The translations under genes were made by a program, and so were the position numbers. From Promethearchaeota archaeon (GTDB lineage Archaea > Asgardarchaeota > Lokiarchaeia > Sigyniarchaeales > SOKP01), in contig JAUVXW010000005.1 in the NCBI GenBank assembly GCA_030603385.1, positions 1 to 64,000 on the forward strand: a stretch of DNA of 64,000 nucleotides. The letters are read 5' to 3'. Of the stretch, positions 54,706-63,912 are shown in pieces. Under the pieces are notes generated by a model. That model was not told the DNA's origin and did no database searches. It saw only the letters and a list, made by a program, of their open reading frames with translations. Position 1 is the first letter of the stretch. Each line of letters opens with the position of its first letter.

Positions 54706-55365
54706 ATGACTATGGAAGAATATTTACAACCAACAGAGTTTCTTGATTTTGACAAAAGTCGTGTATATAAAAAAGCCATAGAAATTACTAAAGAATTGAA
54801 AACCGATAAAGAAAAAGCGATCGCTCTTTTTTACTGGGTTAGGGATCAAATCAAGTATAATATGTATACATATAATCCAAGTAATAGAGCAAATCTTAAA
54901 GCTTCTGTTACATTACGCAGAAGTAATGGTTTCTGTATGTCAAAAGCCGTACTATTATCTACTTTTGCTCGAGCCGTTGGTATTCCTGCAAGAATCCACA
55001 TGATAGATATCATAAATCATAAAATTCCTAATTGGATTGAAGAATTAATGGGGACTCGGACATTTCATTGTCACGGATATAGTGAATTATATATTGATGG
55101 AATATGGAGAAAACTAACTCCTGTATTTGATAAAGATACAGCAATTAAGGCAGGCTACGTTCCGACAGTAGAATTTGATGGAGAAAAAGACGCCTTGTTA
55201 TCACATCATGATAAAGAAGGAAACCTATTCGTGGAGTATGCCGAAGATTGGGGAATTTATACTGATGTACCCTTAGAAAAAATTAGTGAGATCTTCTCAA
55301 ATAATTATGGGAAAATTTATACTAAATACAAATTTCAAAAACCAGACAAATTAGAAAATTCATAA
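54706..55365 (+). CDS. Transglutaminase-like cysteine hydrolase
   Basis: 219 residues with the transglutaminase core. Catalytic Cys C77 in RRSNGFCMSKA, His H123 in TFHCHGYSELYIDG, and Asp D142 in PVFDKDT. Archaeal members are usually thiol proteases or peptide-N-glycanase-like enzymes rather than cross-linkers. No signal peptide. Its stop lies 10 bp from the convergent Ftr gene. Substrate unknown. Confidence 0.88.
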   Translation: MTMEEYLQPTEFLDFDKSRVYKKAIEITKELKTDKEKAIALFYWVRDQIKYNMYTYNPSNRANLKASVTLRRSNGFCMSKAVLLSTFARAVGIPARIHMIDIINHKIPNWIEELMGTRTFHCHGYSELYIDGIWRKLTPVFDKDTAIKAGYVPTVEFDGEKDALLSHHDKEGNLFVEYAEDWGIYTDVPLEKISEIFSNNYGKIYTKYKFQKPDKLENS

Positions 55366-55375
55366 AATTTTGAAT

Positions 55376-56302
55376 TTAAGAAAAATAAAACTCTTTTAAA
55401 CCTAATTCTCGTAAAAATATTTTATATTTCCCTAATTTTCCTCCATAATTACCTGTTGAAATTTTAATAAGCCCCTCTAAATCAATAATTCCCTCAATTA
55501 CTTTTAACATTGTTTTTTCAATGGTTTCAATATCTAAAGCATTAAATACTATTTCTGGAATAGATAATACTCCATCAGGAACCTTAAATTCTTCCAGTGA
55601 GAGCTTGGATTTCAATGTTGGACAATATGGGTGATTTGTTGATGGTCCAATCTCAGGAAAATTTGTTTCAGGTTTAGAACCGGCGGAACATACATCAAAT
55701 GTTGTACAGACATTGTCAATTTCAGCAATTATTCTTACAGCTTCTCTTCCAACCTTTATTCCTGATTTAATTGAATCGCAATATAGCCATAAATTACCTC
55801 CCATAACTCCTGGAGCATAGGAGATTTCTTCCTCTATTATAAAATCATAACCCATCATTATGGGGACCGAAATTAGTTTTCGATTGAAATCTTCTATTAT
55901 CCATTCATATCCATCCCCGCAATGTCCTACATTATTCATCATGTTAAAACTATTTTCAATTGCTTTTGGATAATAATCGAAAACGGCAGTAGTAGGCACT
56001 ACCAGAATGCCTTGTCTCATTCTTCTTCCCAATTGATCATAAAATTTTGCAGTAGCTTTTTTGCCAGTCCCAGTTACCCACAATTGAACAATAGAACCTA
56101 ATCTACCGTCAATAGTTTCACTCTCACTAAGCCACCTTACAATTCCTCCTTCAGCATCCCCAAATACAGTTGAAGGAAGCGCCGTAAACGCGTTTACAGC
56201 CCTAGTTAAAAATTCAGCATCTTGGGCTGTTACCATTAATTGGATACATAGCCCTTCAAAAGCTTCACAATATGCATCTTCAATTATTGCCATTTTCAAC
56301 AC
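55376..56302 (-). CDS. ftr: Formylmethanofuran:tetrahydromethanopterin formyltransferase
   Basis: Ftr moves the formyl group between methanofuran and tetrahydromethanopterin in archaeal C1 metabolism. The 308 residues match the family length. Recognisable segments are the N-terminal IEDAYCEAFEGL, then VTAQDAEFLTRAVNAFTALPSTVFG, the substrate-site GRLGSIVQLW and VPTTAVFDYYPKA. In methanogens Ftr works with Fwd/Fmd; here it supports the reported tetrahydromethanopterin Wood-Ljungdahl pathway of Asgards. ATG at 56302; the first four residues could be optional (ATG at 56293). Confidence 0.93.
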   Translation of the reverse strand: MLKMAIIEDAYCEAFEGLCIQLMVTAQDAEFLTRAVNAFTALPSTVFGDAEGGIVRWLSESETIDGRLGSIVQLWVTGTGKKATAKFYDQLGRRMRQGILVVPTTAVFDYYPKAIENSFNMMNNVGHCGDGYEWIIEDFNRKLISVPIMMGYDFIIEEEISYAPGVMGGNLWLYCDSIKSGIKVGREAVRIIAEIDNVCTTFDVCSAGSKPETNFPEIGPSTNHPYCPTLKSKLSLEEFKVPDGVLSIPEIVFNALDIETIEKTMLKVIEGIIDLEGLIKISTGNYGGKLGKYKIFLRELGLKEFYFS

Positions 56303-56422
56303 TTTATTGTTTGTTTCTTTTAAAATTTCTAGTAATATTTTTATATCTTATAAGATCCAATAAAAATTTAAAATCTATTATTAACTCTTAATTATTAACT
56401 TTAAAAACAGAGCTTAAAAAAA

Positions 56423-57346
56423 ATGCCAAAAGCTATAATTTTATACGAAATAGATCAATCATTTGGACCAAATATATTAGCAGAATATTATTTAAAACAA
56501 GATGATAAAATACCAACAAGTATATTAAGAGAATTTTCTGAAAAACATGTAAAAAAAGGTTATTCGGATGTAACTATTCGCGACGAAAACAATCGCTATT
56601 ATTCAAATATAGTTAATGCTGAGTCAATTGATAAAGAAAATCTCTATTTAGGATTTATATTACAAGAAGGAGAGGATCTTCTCTCGTTAAAAAGCATCTT
56701 TGAAAATATTGAAGGAAAAGTTGTGCAAGACTTTTCCGCTGATAAGAAGGAGATGACTGAACTTCTAAAAGATGGTTTAAATTCAATATTAAGTTTAATT
56801 CAAAAACTCCAAGAACCTAAAATTATAAAAGAAATTTTGAATGAAAGAACGAAAAAAATGCTTGATGATGGTCTTCTCCAAGAAGCAAGAGAATTGATTG
56901 ATATTGGTGAAGAAATTCCTGAAAAACTTGCAGAAGAAGTTAAAGTTGCTGAAAAATTACTAACTGCTAAAGAATATAGAAAAGCAAAAAAAAGTTTTCT
57001 TAAAGCTTCAGAGTTGGCAACACTCGTACAAGAAGAGAAAATTGCTTCTTTTTTAAAAAATAAAGGCGAACAAGTTGGTATGTTCCCTGATTTGCTAAGA
57101 GAACGTGAGAATCTTCAGAAAGAAATAGTAAAAATCACAAGTGAATTTGAGGATAATAAATTACATCTAGATGATTTATTAGTCGAACCGGTAGATAGGT
57201 TAATCGAAATTTCAAATAATTTTGAAGAAAATGAAATAATAAGGGAATTAACAAAATTAAAAAACAATATACAAAGAGTTTCTCGATTAGCAAAAGAATT
57301 AGAAGGATTAAAAAATAAGATAAAAGAAAATTTAACAAATATTTAA
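56423..57346 (+). CDS. Longin-like N-terminus with coiled-coil tail
   Basis: 307 residues. Residues 1-100 look longin-like: AIILYEIDQSFGPNILAEYYL shares the D-x-x-x-GP-x-I pattern of the sensor at 52805. Residues 105-300 are Lys/Glu-rich helices with heptads (EEVKVAEKLLTAKEYRKAKKSFLKA and ELEGLKNKIKENL). No catalytic motif. The stop is one base from the end of the convergent ATPase gene. Likely a small GTPase partner or scaffold; this is inferred. Confidence 0.7.
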   Translation: MPKAIILYEIDQSFGPNILAEYYLKQDDKIPTSILREFSEKHVKKGYSDVTIRDENNRYYSNIVNAESIDKENLYLGFILQEGEDLLSLKSIFENIEGKVVQDFSADKKEMTELLKDGLNSILSLIQKLQEPKIIKEILNERTKKMLDDGLLQEARELIDIGEEIPEKLAEEVKVAEKLLTAKEYRKAKKSFLKASELATLVQEEKIASFLKNKGEQVGMFPDLLRERENLQKEIVKITSEFEDNKLHLDDLLVEPVDRLIEISNNFEENEIIRELTKLKNNIQRVSRLAKELEGLKNKIKENLTNI

Positions 57347-57347
57347 T

Positions 57348-59165
57348 TTATTCTGATGAATCTTCATCTAGAGTAGGTTCTTCTGTTTTAGGTGGTACAT
57401 ATTCACCAATATCTTTAAAAATAATCTTAGCTATATCCCATCCTCTTTGTGTTGGATATTTTAAGGCATTTTTAATCAATTCTTCTCCAATCTCATTATT
57501 TAACTCTACCCTATGAATATCCGGATTGCCTTTTAGAATCATCTCATACTTTGCGCCTCCAGTCCCTTGGGGTACTATTAGAATTCCATAATCTATTACT
57601 TTTTCTGAAATCGCATCTTTTAAACGTTTTGCAGCGTAATACCCTGCTACTCCCGCGCTTCTATCGAAAGTTTTAATAGATGGAATTTCCAAACCCCATT
57701 TTCTACCTTCTGCTTCGATCAAAGCAGCTAAAGTTTGCGCTCTTTTACCCATCTTAAACTTAAATTCCATTTGAGTTTTATATTTCTTTCCTTTATTATC
57801 ACCCACCATATTAATACACTTTAAAGTAGCACCGGCTACAGATTGAGGATTTACATCTATAGAATATTCTTCTTCTGCCAATATGTCTTCAATTGTCTTT
57901 TTAATAACTTCTCTGGGTTTTGAAAAATCTATTGCTTCTTCTTCAACATCCGATTTAGGTCTAGCAGTTGCAACAATGTCCGCTCCTACTTCTAAAAGCT
58001 CTTCTACAGTCATCTCTTCCATAACCACTTTGTCAATAAATCTTCTGCAAAGTTTGATAGAATTCCTTGGATTTCCTTTAGTCTTTTCATAAATCATTTC
58101 AATTAATTTTTCATTCAAGGGAAATAATGGATATAAAGGAGGATTTAAATTGTTATCCTCCCAAAAACTCTCCATGGATTTGGAGAAAAATATTTTAAGG
58201 TCATTTAGACTGAAAGGTTTTAATTCTTGTTCTGGTTCCATTCTCGAGCGTAATGGGGCGTCTGCTATTTCAATAATTCTTGGCCATATTTCCTTTAACA
58301 CAGCTATAGTAATGACTAATCCTTTCACTTCATTATACAATCTCTTTAAAATTTCCAAAAACTTTCTTTCAGCAACTTCACCTAACATGCGATAGGGCGA
58401 CTCGAGTTCATCAAAATATAGAATTAGAACTTTATCTAAATTCTCCGTGATGATTTTAATAAGGGCTAAGCACACATCATCTTCCTCAACAACAGAATTT
58501 ATTCCTAATTCATTTAATTCCTCATCCTCTAAACCTTCTCCGAGGAGCCATCTTTCTGCTAAAGCCTTCTTATTTTTATCTAATTGATAAGTAACTAATG
58601 CTTTCACACAATCTGCAAAAACACCAGGAAATTCCCTAATACCAACTTGAATTACTTCATCAATTTTAGGTTTTTGAAATAATCCTTTTTTCTCACCGCC
58701 CCACTTTTTAATTAATCTTTCAGAAACAGTATCTAATAGTTCTGCACCGAGTTCCTCGATAATACAAGTATATACATGAAGTAATACTCGAATACTCGCA
58801 GGAGGACTAGGAACATAAACAATTGTCCAATCTACAGGTAAAACGCCTACTTCTATTTCTTGAACTTCTTGTGATTGTTCTAATTTCTTTTTGTTCTCTC
58901 TTTCCTTAACCTTAAATGAGTGGTATGCGTGGGTTTTACCTGAACCCGCGCTTCCCAACAAGGGAATTAATCGGCTACTTCTGTCCCTAGAAGTTTGTTG
59001 TACGAGTCTAAAGACTTCTCGATCTATATAACTCCTTGGCCTAGCAATGTCAACTCTATCTGGGATGTCACCACGACTCACAAAGTTCGAAAAGGGCATA
59101 ATTGGAGCTTCACGTAAAACATCCAAATACATTGCCTTGTCATCGTCACTTAATTCACTATACAT
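57348..59165 (-). CDS. P-loop ATPase, AAA/ORC-like
   Basis: 605 residues. Walker A GSAGSGKTHAYHSF near residue 71 and Walker B ILYFDELESPYRMLG near 247, followed by an arginine-finger-like APLRSRMEPEQ near 307. A C-terminal domain from about 440 carries GKRAQTLAALIEAEGRKWGLE and a Gly-rich turn (VPQGTGGAKYEM). The layout recalls ORC/Cdc6-type or BREX-type ATPases, but I cannot assign it. It is convergent with the longin-like gene at 56423, the coding ends being two bases apart. ATG at 59165. Function unknown. Confidence 0.75.
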   Translation of the reverse strand: MYSELSDDDKAMYLDVLREAPIMPFSNFVSRGDIPDRVDIARPRSYIDREVFRLVQQTSRDRSSRLIPLLGSAGSGKTHAYHSFKVKERENKKKLEQSQEVQEIEVGVLPVDWTIVYVPSPPASIRVLLHVYTCIIEELGAELLDTVSERLIKKWGGEKKGLFQKPKIDEVIQVGIREFPGVFADCVKALVTYQLDKNKKALAERWLLGEGLEDEELNELGINSVVEEDDVCLALIKIITENLDKVLILYFDELESPYRMLGEVAERKFLEILKRLYNEVKGLVITIAVLKEIWPRIIEIADAPLRSRMEPEQELKPFSLNDLKIFFSKSMESFWEDNNLNPPLYPLFPLNEKLIEMIYEKTKGNPRNSIKLCRRFIDKVVMEEMTVEELLEVGADIVATARPKSDVEEEAIDFSKPREVIKKTIEDILAEEEYSIDVNPQSVAGATLKCINMVGDNKGKKYKTQMEFKFKMGKRAQTLAALIEAEGRKWGLEIPSIKTFDRSAGVAGYYAAKRLKDAISEKVIDYGILIVPQGTGGAKYEMILKGNPDIHRVELNNEIGEELIKNALKYPTQRGWDIAKIIFKDIGEYVPPKTEEPTLDEDSSE

Positions 59166-59311
59166 AAGATTTCATTCCATTAATTTTAATAATATTCCTT
59201 TACTTTCCAATAACTTTACTTTTATTTGGAATATTATATAAGCGTTTACGATATTTGGAAAAACATTTTCTAATATAGATAAAAAATTTTTTTCCTAACA
59301 TTTAAGCTATT

Positions 59312-59325
59312 ATGTATTTATATCT
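59312..59325. repeat. Direct repeat upstream of hsp20, copy 1
   Basis: ATGTATTTATATCT occurs here and again exactly at 59364-59377, 52 bp later, both upstream of the hsp20 ATG at 59417. Exact 14-base repeats in a promoter region can be regulator-binding sites or promoter elements. AT-richness makes chance recurrence less surprising, so this is tentative. Confidence 0.4.
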
Positions 59326-59363
59326 AAATAGACAAATAAAAATTTAAGGTGAAATTTATATCC

Positions 59364-59377
59364 ATGTATTTATATCT
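59364..59377. repeat. Direct repeat upstream of hsp20, copy 2
   Basis: Second exact copy of ATGTATTTATATCT; it ends 39 bp before the hsp20 ATG and could overlap the TATA region. See copy 1. Confidence 0.4.
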
Positions 59378-59416
59378 TACATTCGCAGAAAAATATTGTT
59401 AACGAGATGATTTTTT

Positions 59417-60085
59417 ATGCCTAAAAAAGATAAATATGATGATGAGGAGGATGAAGATGAGGAACAAGATCCTTTTGAATTTTCCAAATTTTTTGGTGAT
59501 CCAAGTAAATTCTTTTCAGATCCTAACAAGTTTCTCATAGATCCTAATAAAATCTTTGGCTCAAAACAATTTAGACAGCTTTTTAATGATCTATTCGAAA
59601 AAATTTCAAAAAATTTACCACCTGAGTTTCAAAATCTTTCCCCGGAAGATCTTATGAGAGAATTCAGAAAAAATAAGTCTAAATTCGGTTTAAACTCTCC
59701 AATAATGTATGGTTTTAATATTAATATAGGCCCTGATGGTAAACCTACAATAGATTCATTTGGTAATATTAGACCTAAACCAACTTCAGGAGAACCGGTT
59801 GTCAAATCAAAGAGAGAGCCATTAGTCGAAGTTAGTGAAGAAAAAGACCAATTAATTGTGATAGCAGAAATGCCTGGAGTGGATCGCGATGATATCGAAC
59901 TTGAAGCAACAAATGATAGCTTAATTATTTCCACTAAAGAAAAAGCAAGAATGCATTATTATAAAAAAATTAAATTAACTTCAGCCGTAAATTCAGATGT
60001 TGCAAAAGCTCGTTATACCAATGGAATTCTTGAAGTCCGATTGAAAAAAATTGATGAAAAGCGTACAAACATCCAGATTGATTAA
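59417..60085 (+). CDS. hsp20: Small heat-shock protein Hsp20 (alpha-crystallin)
   Basis: 222 residues. The alpha-crystallin domain lies at about 135-220 (EPLVEVSEEKDQLIVIAEMPGVDRDDIELEATNDSLIIST, then IKLTSAVNSDVAKARYTNGILEVRLKK, with GILEV as the conserved signature). An unusually acidic N-terminus (DDEEDEDEEQD) and four near-repeats of DP-[SN]-KF/I (about 28-50) precede it. No C-terminal I-x-I motif was clear (ends NIQID). It prevents aggregation of unfolding proteins. Upstream direct repeats may reflect heat control. Confidence 0.92.
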   Translation: MPKKDKYDDEEDEDEEQDPFEFSKFFGDPSKFFSDPNKFLIDPNKIFGSKQFRQLFNDLFEKISKNLPPEFQNLSPEDLMREFRKNKSKFGLNSPIMYGFNINIGPDGKPTIDSFGNIRPKPTSGEPVVKSKREPLVEVSEEKDQLIVIAEMPGVDRDDIELEATNDSLIISTKEKARMHYYKKIKLTSAVNSDVAKARYTNGILEVRLKKIDEKRTNIQID

Positions 60086-60243
60086 ATTTTTATATAAAAT
60101 TGTGGATAAATATCTACTATCTACATTTAATCTATGGTTTTTTAAATTCTTCTTCCTAAAATAAAAAGATTTATTAGTTAATTGAGTAAATTTTAACTTT
60201 TAATCTTTTTATTTTTTTCTATTTCTTTACTTGGTTATTCGAG

Positions 60244-61737
60244 TTAAGAAGGTAATCTATAAAGATTTTTAATTCGTCGGCGTAAAACATCCAAGGAATT
60301 CAAGTAAAGATATCCTGATTTTCGTGCTTTATAAGGGAGCATCTGTCTAAAATTGAAATACCGAGAGGATTCGAAGGCAGAAGGCTTCATTATTAAGTCA
60401 GGACGTCCTAATTTGTATGCTGTCAACGTTTTTAACAGTTCTAATATATAAATTGTGCAACGAAGTTTTACCGCCGCGTCCATTCCTCTTGTATTCATTC
60501 GAAAGGCATTGTAGTATGTATTATTATATGAATTTCCTTGCTCAATCATCGGACGAAAGCCGTAGATCTTGAGAAAATAGTCATCCGACCATTCTTTTGG
60601 GATGAAATCCGTATTAAAAAAAAATCCTTTTTTTAACTCCCTTATAGGATGGGTTTTCAGATTCTTCCGTGCTCGAATAATCGGTACTAGACCTTTAGCT
60701 CGGATATTCTCCATGTTTTGCAGAGAATAGGGGCCTGAATCTGCTATGAGCACTTTCCATTCATATTTTGTTAGCTTAAAAAACTCTTCTATTGTTTCTC
60801 TAAACGCGAGGATATCGTTTCGATTTCCAGCAAACATCTTGAAATAAATGGGAAACCAGCGATTAAAACAATGAGCATATAATATTCCAGGATCATATCC
60901 TACCCCCTTTTTTATGCCGTTATGTCGGCAATATCCCGCTTCAAGATCGGAATAATTTGAATGTCCTTTCTCTTTGTTATTGTTACAATTTGACCGTATG
61001 AATTGACCATCCCAAATTAGGATTCTTGGAACGATAATACCACAATCAACGCATTCTTTCGCCAACAGCTGAAAAAACTCAAACAACGCATCCGCAGGGA
61101 TTTTCGTGAGAACATAACTGATATCGTGTGCATCGGGAAAAAAGTCAGGGTCGTGGGTGATACTAATTAAAGGTGGATCAGTTATAAACCTGCCCATTCT
61201 CTGAATTCCGGCGTAATTCTTAAAGCCTAAGTTAATCCGCAACATTTCATACGCGAACACATCTTCAATAAACATATCCTTAAATGACACGCCACGATTC
61301 TCAAGAATTCCTTGCAGGTCTTGGAAAAAGCTTAAATCATTAAATTCAAATAGGTTTTCAAAGAATCCATTAAAACCCTTAAGATATCGATGCATTTCCC
61401 ATTCCATTTTAGAGATCACTCCCAATCCAAATTCTTTAAAACGAGGGATCTTTACGCGAGAGAACCGATATAAGTATTTATCTTTTAGTTTAGGCACCCA
61501 ATCTATGAAGTCCTGTATCTTTTTCTGGAATTTGGACAAGATTCTCGTAGTAGATGATGCCCTCTTCCCCCATGTGGGATGTATTGGAATCCAACGAAAT
61601 TTTTTTCGAGCAATTCTATAATCTCTTGGGACACTCATATCATAAGTTTCGATAGATTTTAATCCAATGAAATCTGTCAATTGTGTTTGATAAATACTGG
61701 GCTTAATTCTATATAAGATTATTATCATGATGAACAC
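60244..61737 (-). mobile_element. DDE transposase of an insertion sequence
   Basis: 497-residue transposase of the IS4-like DDE superfamily. Acidic residues fit the triad: Asp in ILIWDGQFIRS near 251, Asp in LIADSGPYSLQ near 345, Glu in RPMIEQGNS near 412. Basic N-terminus. The region is a little richer in G and C than the neighbourhood. I could not see convincing terminal inverted repeats at either side, and no target duplication, so the ends of the element are not placed. The reading frame is intact, so it may be active or recently arrived. Confidence 0.82.
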
Positions 61738-62072
61738 TTTTTAAGATCTATAATAAACTATTAGGTAATCGCCTATTTATTCTTTTTGGTTAAGATTTAA
61801 ATCTATAATTAATCGAATACAGATCTCCTCTTTTATTTAAATTCTAATGCAAATAGAAATCCAGAGAATTTAATCTTGATGCTTAAATTTTGCGCTCGCT
61901 TTACGTGTAATGGATGTCTCAAATCGCACGACATAAATCTAATAGGTATAGAACTATTATAAAGGAAGCAATTAATATAAGAATAAGTAAAAAAAGTAAA
62001 AAATTTAGAGTTTAAAATTTACTCAATTTAACAAATAGACTTTTTAATTAACTTTATTTTGGTAAAAAAAAT
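61738..62072. other. Spacer between transposase and PAP2 gene
   Basis: 335 bp with no supported gene. The part at 61885-61945 is richer in G and C than the AT-rich context and could be a remnant linked to the insertion sequence. No inverted repeat or tRNA was seen. Confidence 0.35.
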
Positions 62073-63080
62073 ATGTCTGAAAAAAAGGAATATTTATCTA
62101 AGCGTGGGTTAATGGTAATAGGGATTGTTTCTTTAATCATACTAGTCGCAGGGATAATATTATGCTATTTTGGTTTAAACGAGGAATTTTATAGTGAGTC
62201 CGGTTAAACAATCTTCAAGATCATAACTTACCTTGGCGAACCAGTGGTCTTTATAATAATCGCGACAATTATATATTTAGCATATAGTAAAACTTTGGCA
62301 AAAAATACAGTTCTCTGCTTGTTATTCTCTCATTATTTAAACCAAATTTTCAAATCAACATTTCAAGATCCACGACCTAACACTAATGTTGGCGATGAAT
62401 ATGGTTTTGCTGAACCTTCATACGGATTTCCATCAGGTCACACTCAAAATTCATTAAGTTTCTGGGGATATATAAGCTATGAGTTTAAAGATAGATATAA
62501 ATATAAACAAGTTCCAATTGTTCCAGTTATTCTTTCTTGTATAGTTTTTCTTGTCGGTATTTCAAGAATGGTTATCGGTGTTCATGATTTGCAGGATGTG
62601 ATTGGTGGTATTTTATTAGGTATTGGAATTTTATTGTTATTTATATATTTGGAACCAATTATTTCACCACAGTTCAGCAAATTAAGCTTTTTTGCTAAAA
62701 TTGTACTAACAGTGGCAGTTTCTTTATCGTTATTTCTAATTAGTACATTATTATTTCCAAATGCCGGCTTAGGGCTAGTCTCCCCTCAAATTAATTATGC
62801 AGATGATGGTGCTTTTGCTCAAGTTGGAGGTGTAATTTTAGGTTTTGGAGTCGGATATCTTTTGGAACAAGAATATGTTAAATATGAGCCATCACAACTA
62901 AACACTAAGAAAAAAATAATAAACATTATAATAGGAATATTGCTTTTACTCTTAGTTTTTGTACCATTCGAATATTTAATAAAAATAGATAGTGTATTTT
63001 TTCGGTTCTTCAGATATGCTCTTGTCGCATTTATTCTAGCTTATATATCCCCTTTAATTTGCACAAAAATAAATAAATAA
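62073..63080 (+). pseudogene. PAP2-family phosphatase interrupted by one in-frame TAA
   Basis: Membrane phosphatase of the PAP2 type (phosphatidate or undecaprenyl/dolichyl-phosphate phosphatase). The frame runs from ATG 62073, with the first membrane helix in RGLMVIGIVSLIILVAG, to TAA at 62205-62207. It continues in the same frame as TIFKIITYLGEPVV with the full catalytic domain: K..PRP (KSTFQDPRP), PSGHT, and SRMVIGVHDLQD. About seven membrane helices in all. All catalytic residues survive, so the stop is recent or an error. Readthrough or restart from an internal codon near 62244 is possible, but that would lose the first membrane helix. Confidence 0.82.
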
Positions 63081-63125
63081 GATTTCAATATTTTTTTATT
63101 AATTTTTAAATAGAGCAACTATAAT

Positions 63126-63284
63126 TTAATTAGCTATCTCAATACTTTCCCTTGCGACTTCTTTTAAAAGAATACGATTAATTATAATTTTGTCGCTTTC
63201 TTTAACCTCATTATAAGGTGTCACGATCTGATTAATATAAAGTTCATTACGCGACGGATGTGGAAGAACTTCCTCTAGTATCAT
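63126..63284 (-). CDS. Possible 52-residue small protein
   Basis: An open frame with ATG at 63284 and stop at 63126: residues run MILEEVLPHPSRNELYINQI and later VTPYNEVKESDKIII. Composition is protein-like (few stops in other frames aside), and it fills most of the 63081-63410 spacer. I recognise no family. Conservation in related genomes is needed to accept it. Confidence 0.4.
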   Translation of the reverse strand: MILEEVLPHPSRNELYINQIVTPYNEVKESDKIIINRILLKEVARESIEIAN

Positions 63285-63409
63285 CTTAACTAGAAAAAAC
63301 TGATACTAATTTATAAAATTTCCTATTTATCATCCGACTAAAAGGAAATGATTTTGTTATAAAATATTATAGTTCCTATTAAATTTAATTAGCTTTTCAT
63401 CATTGGTTT

Positions 63410-63866
63410 TTAAAATAGTCCTAAATATGGTTTAATCTTCTCCTTCCCATCAGGATCATTAACACTTTCTAAGATTTTTTTAGATAATTCTTTTTTCTTT
63501 TCGTAATATATCTTCATAATTTCTTCAATAGTTTTCCCTGGGTAGCGCTCAACTAAAGCAACATCTCTCCTTGGACAGCCTCCTCTGCGCATGCAACAAT
63601 ATGAAACTGAGCCAAAACATGTAATATCGAAATCCCAATCATTATCTTTTGAAAATTCTTCCTTTATTTTTATAAATTCCTCAGCAGAAATGCCTAACTC
63701 TAGAAGTTTTTCGTCTCTTTTGCATTTAAAACCAAATGTTAAAGAAAATCCCGGTTTACAACAAAAAGTTAAGGCCCTATAATCTCCACCCATACAAATT
63801 GGAACAGGTGCATTTTTTTTCCCATCCAGGTAAATCTCGGAGTTTATCTTTCTCTATGTTTAGCAT
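63410..63866 (-). pseudogene. Methanogenesis-marker-9-like protein, frameshifted in an A8 run
   Basis: Cys-rich protein resembling methanogenesis marker 9. The body reads NAPVPICMGGDYRALTFCC, then CFGSVSYCCMRRGGCPRRD, with paired Cys-Cys motifs and a marker-9-like ISAEEFIKIKEEF. An ATG at 63866 opens MLNIEKDKLRDLPGWEK in another frame. The A8 homopolymer at 63813-63820 (minus-strand A) separates the two; removing one A joins them into WEKNAPVPIC. The intact alternative is a shorter gene starting at ATG 63793. A one-base assembly error, slippage or a recent mutation fits. Confidence 0.68.
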
Positions 63867-63912
63867 TGGTTAATTTGCTCTTGTATCAGCTAGTTTTAAA
63901 GTTGCCTGGATG

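Noticed and set aside
60086..62072. Terminal inverted repeats for the transposase element
   Set aside because: I compared the flanks by eye and found no convincing inverted match, so the element ends are left open.
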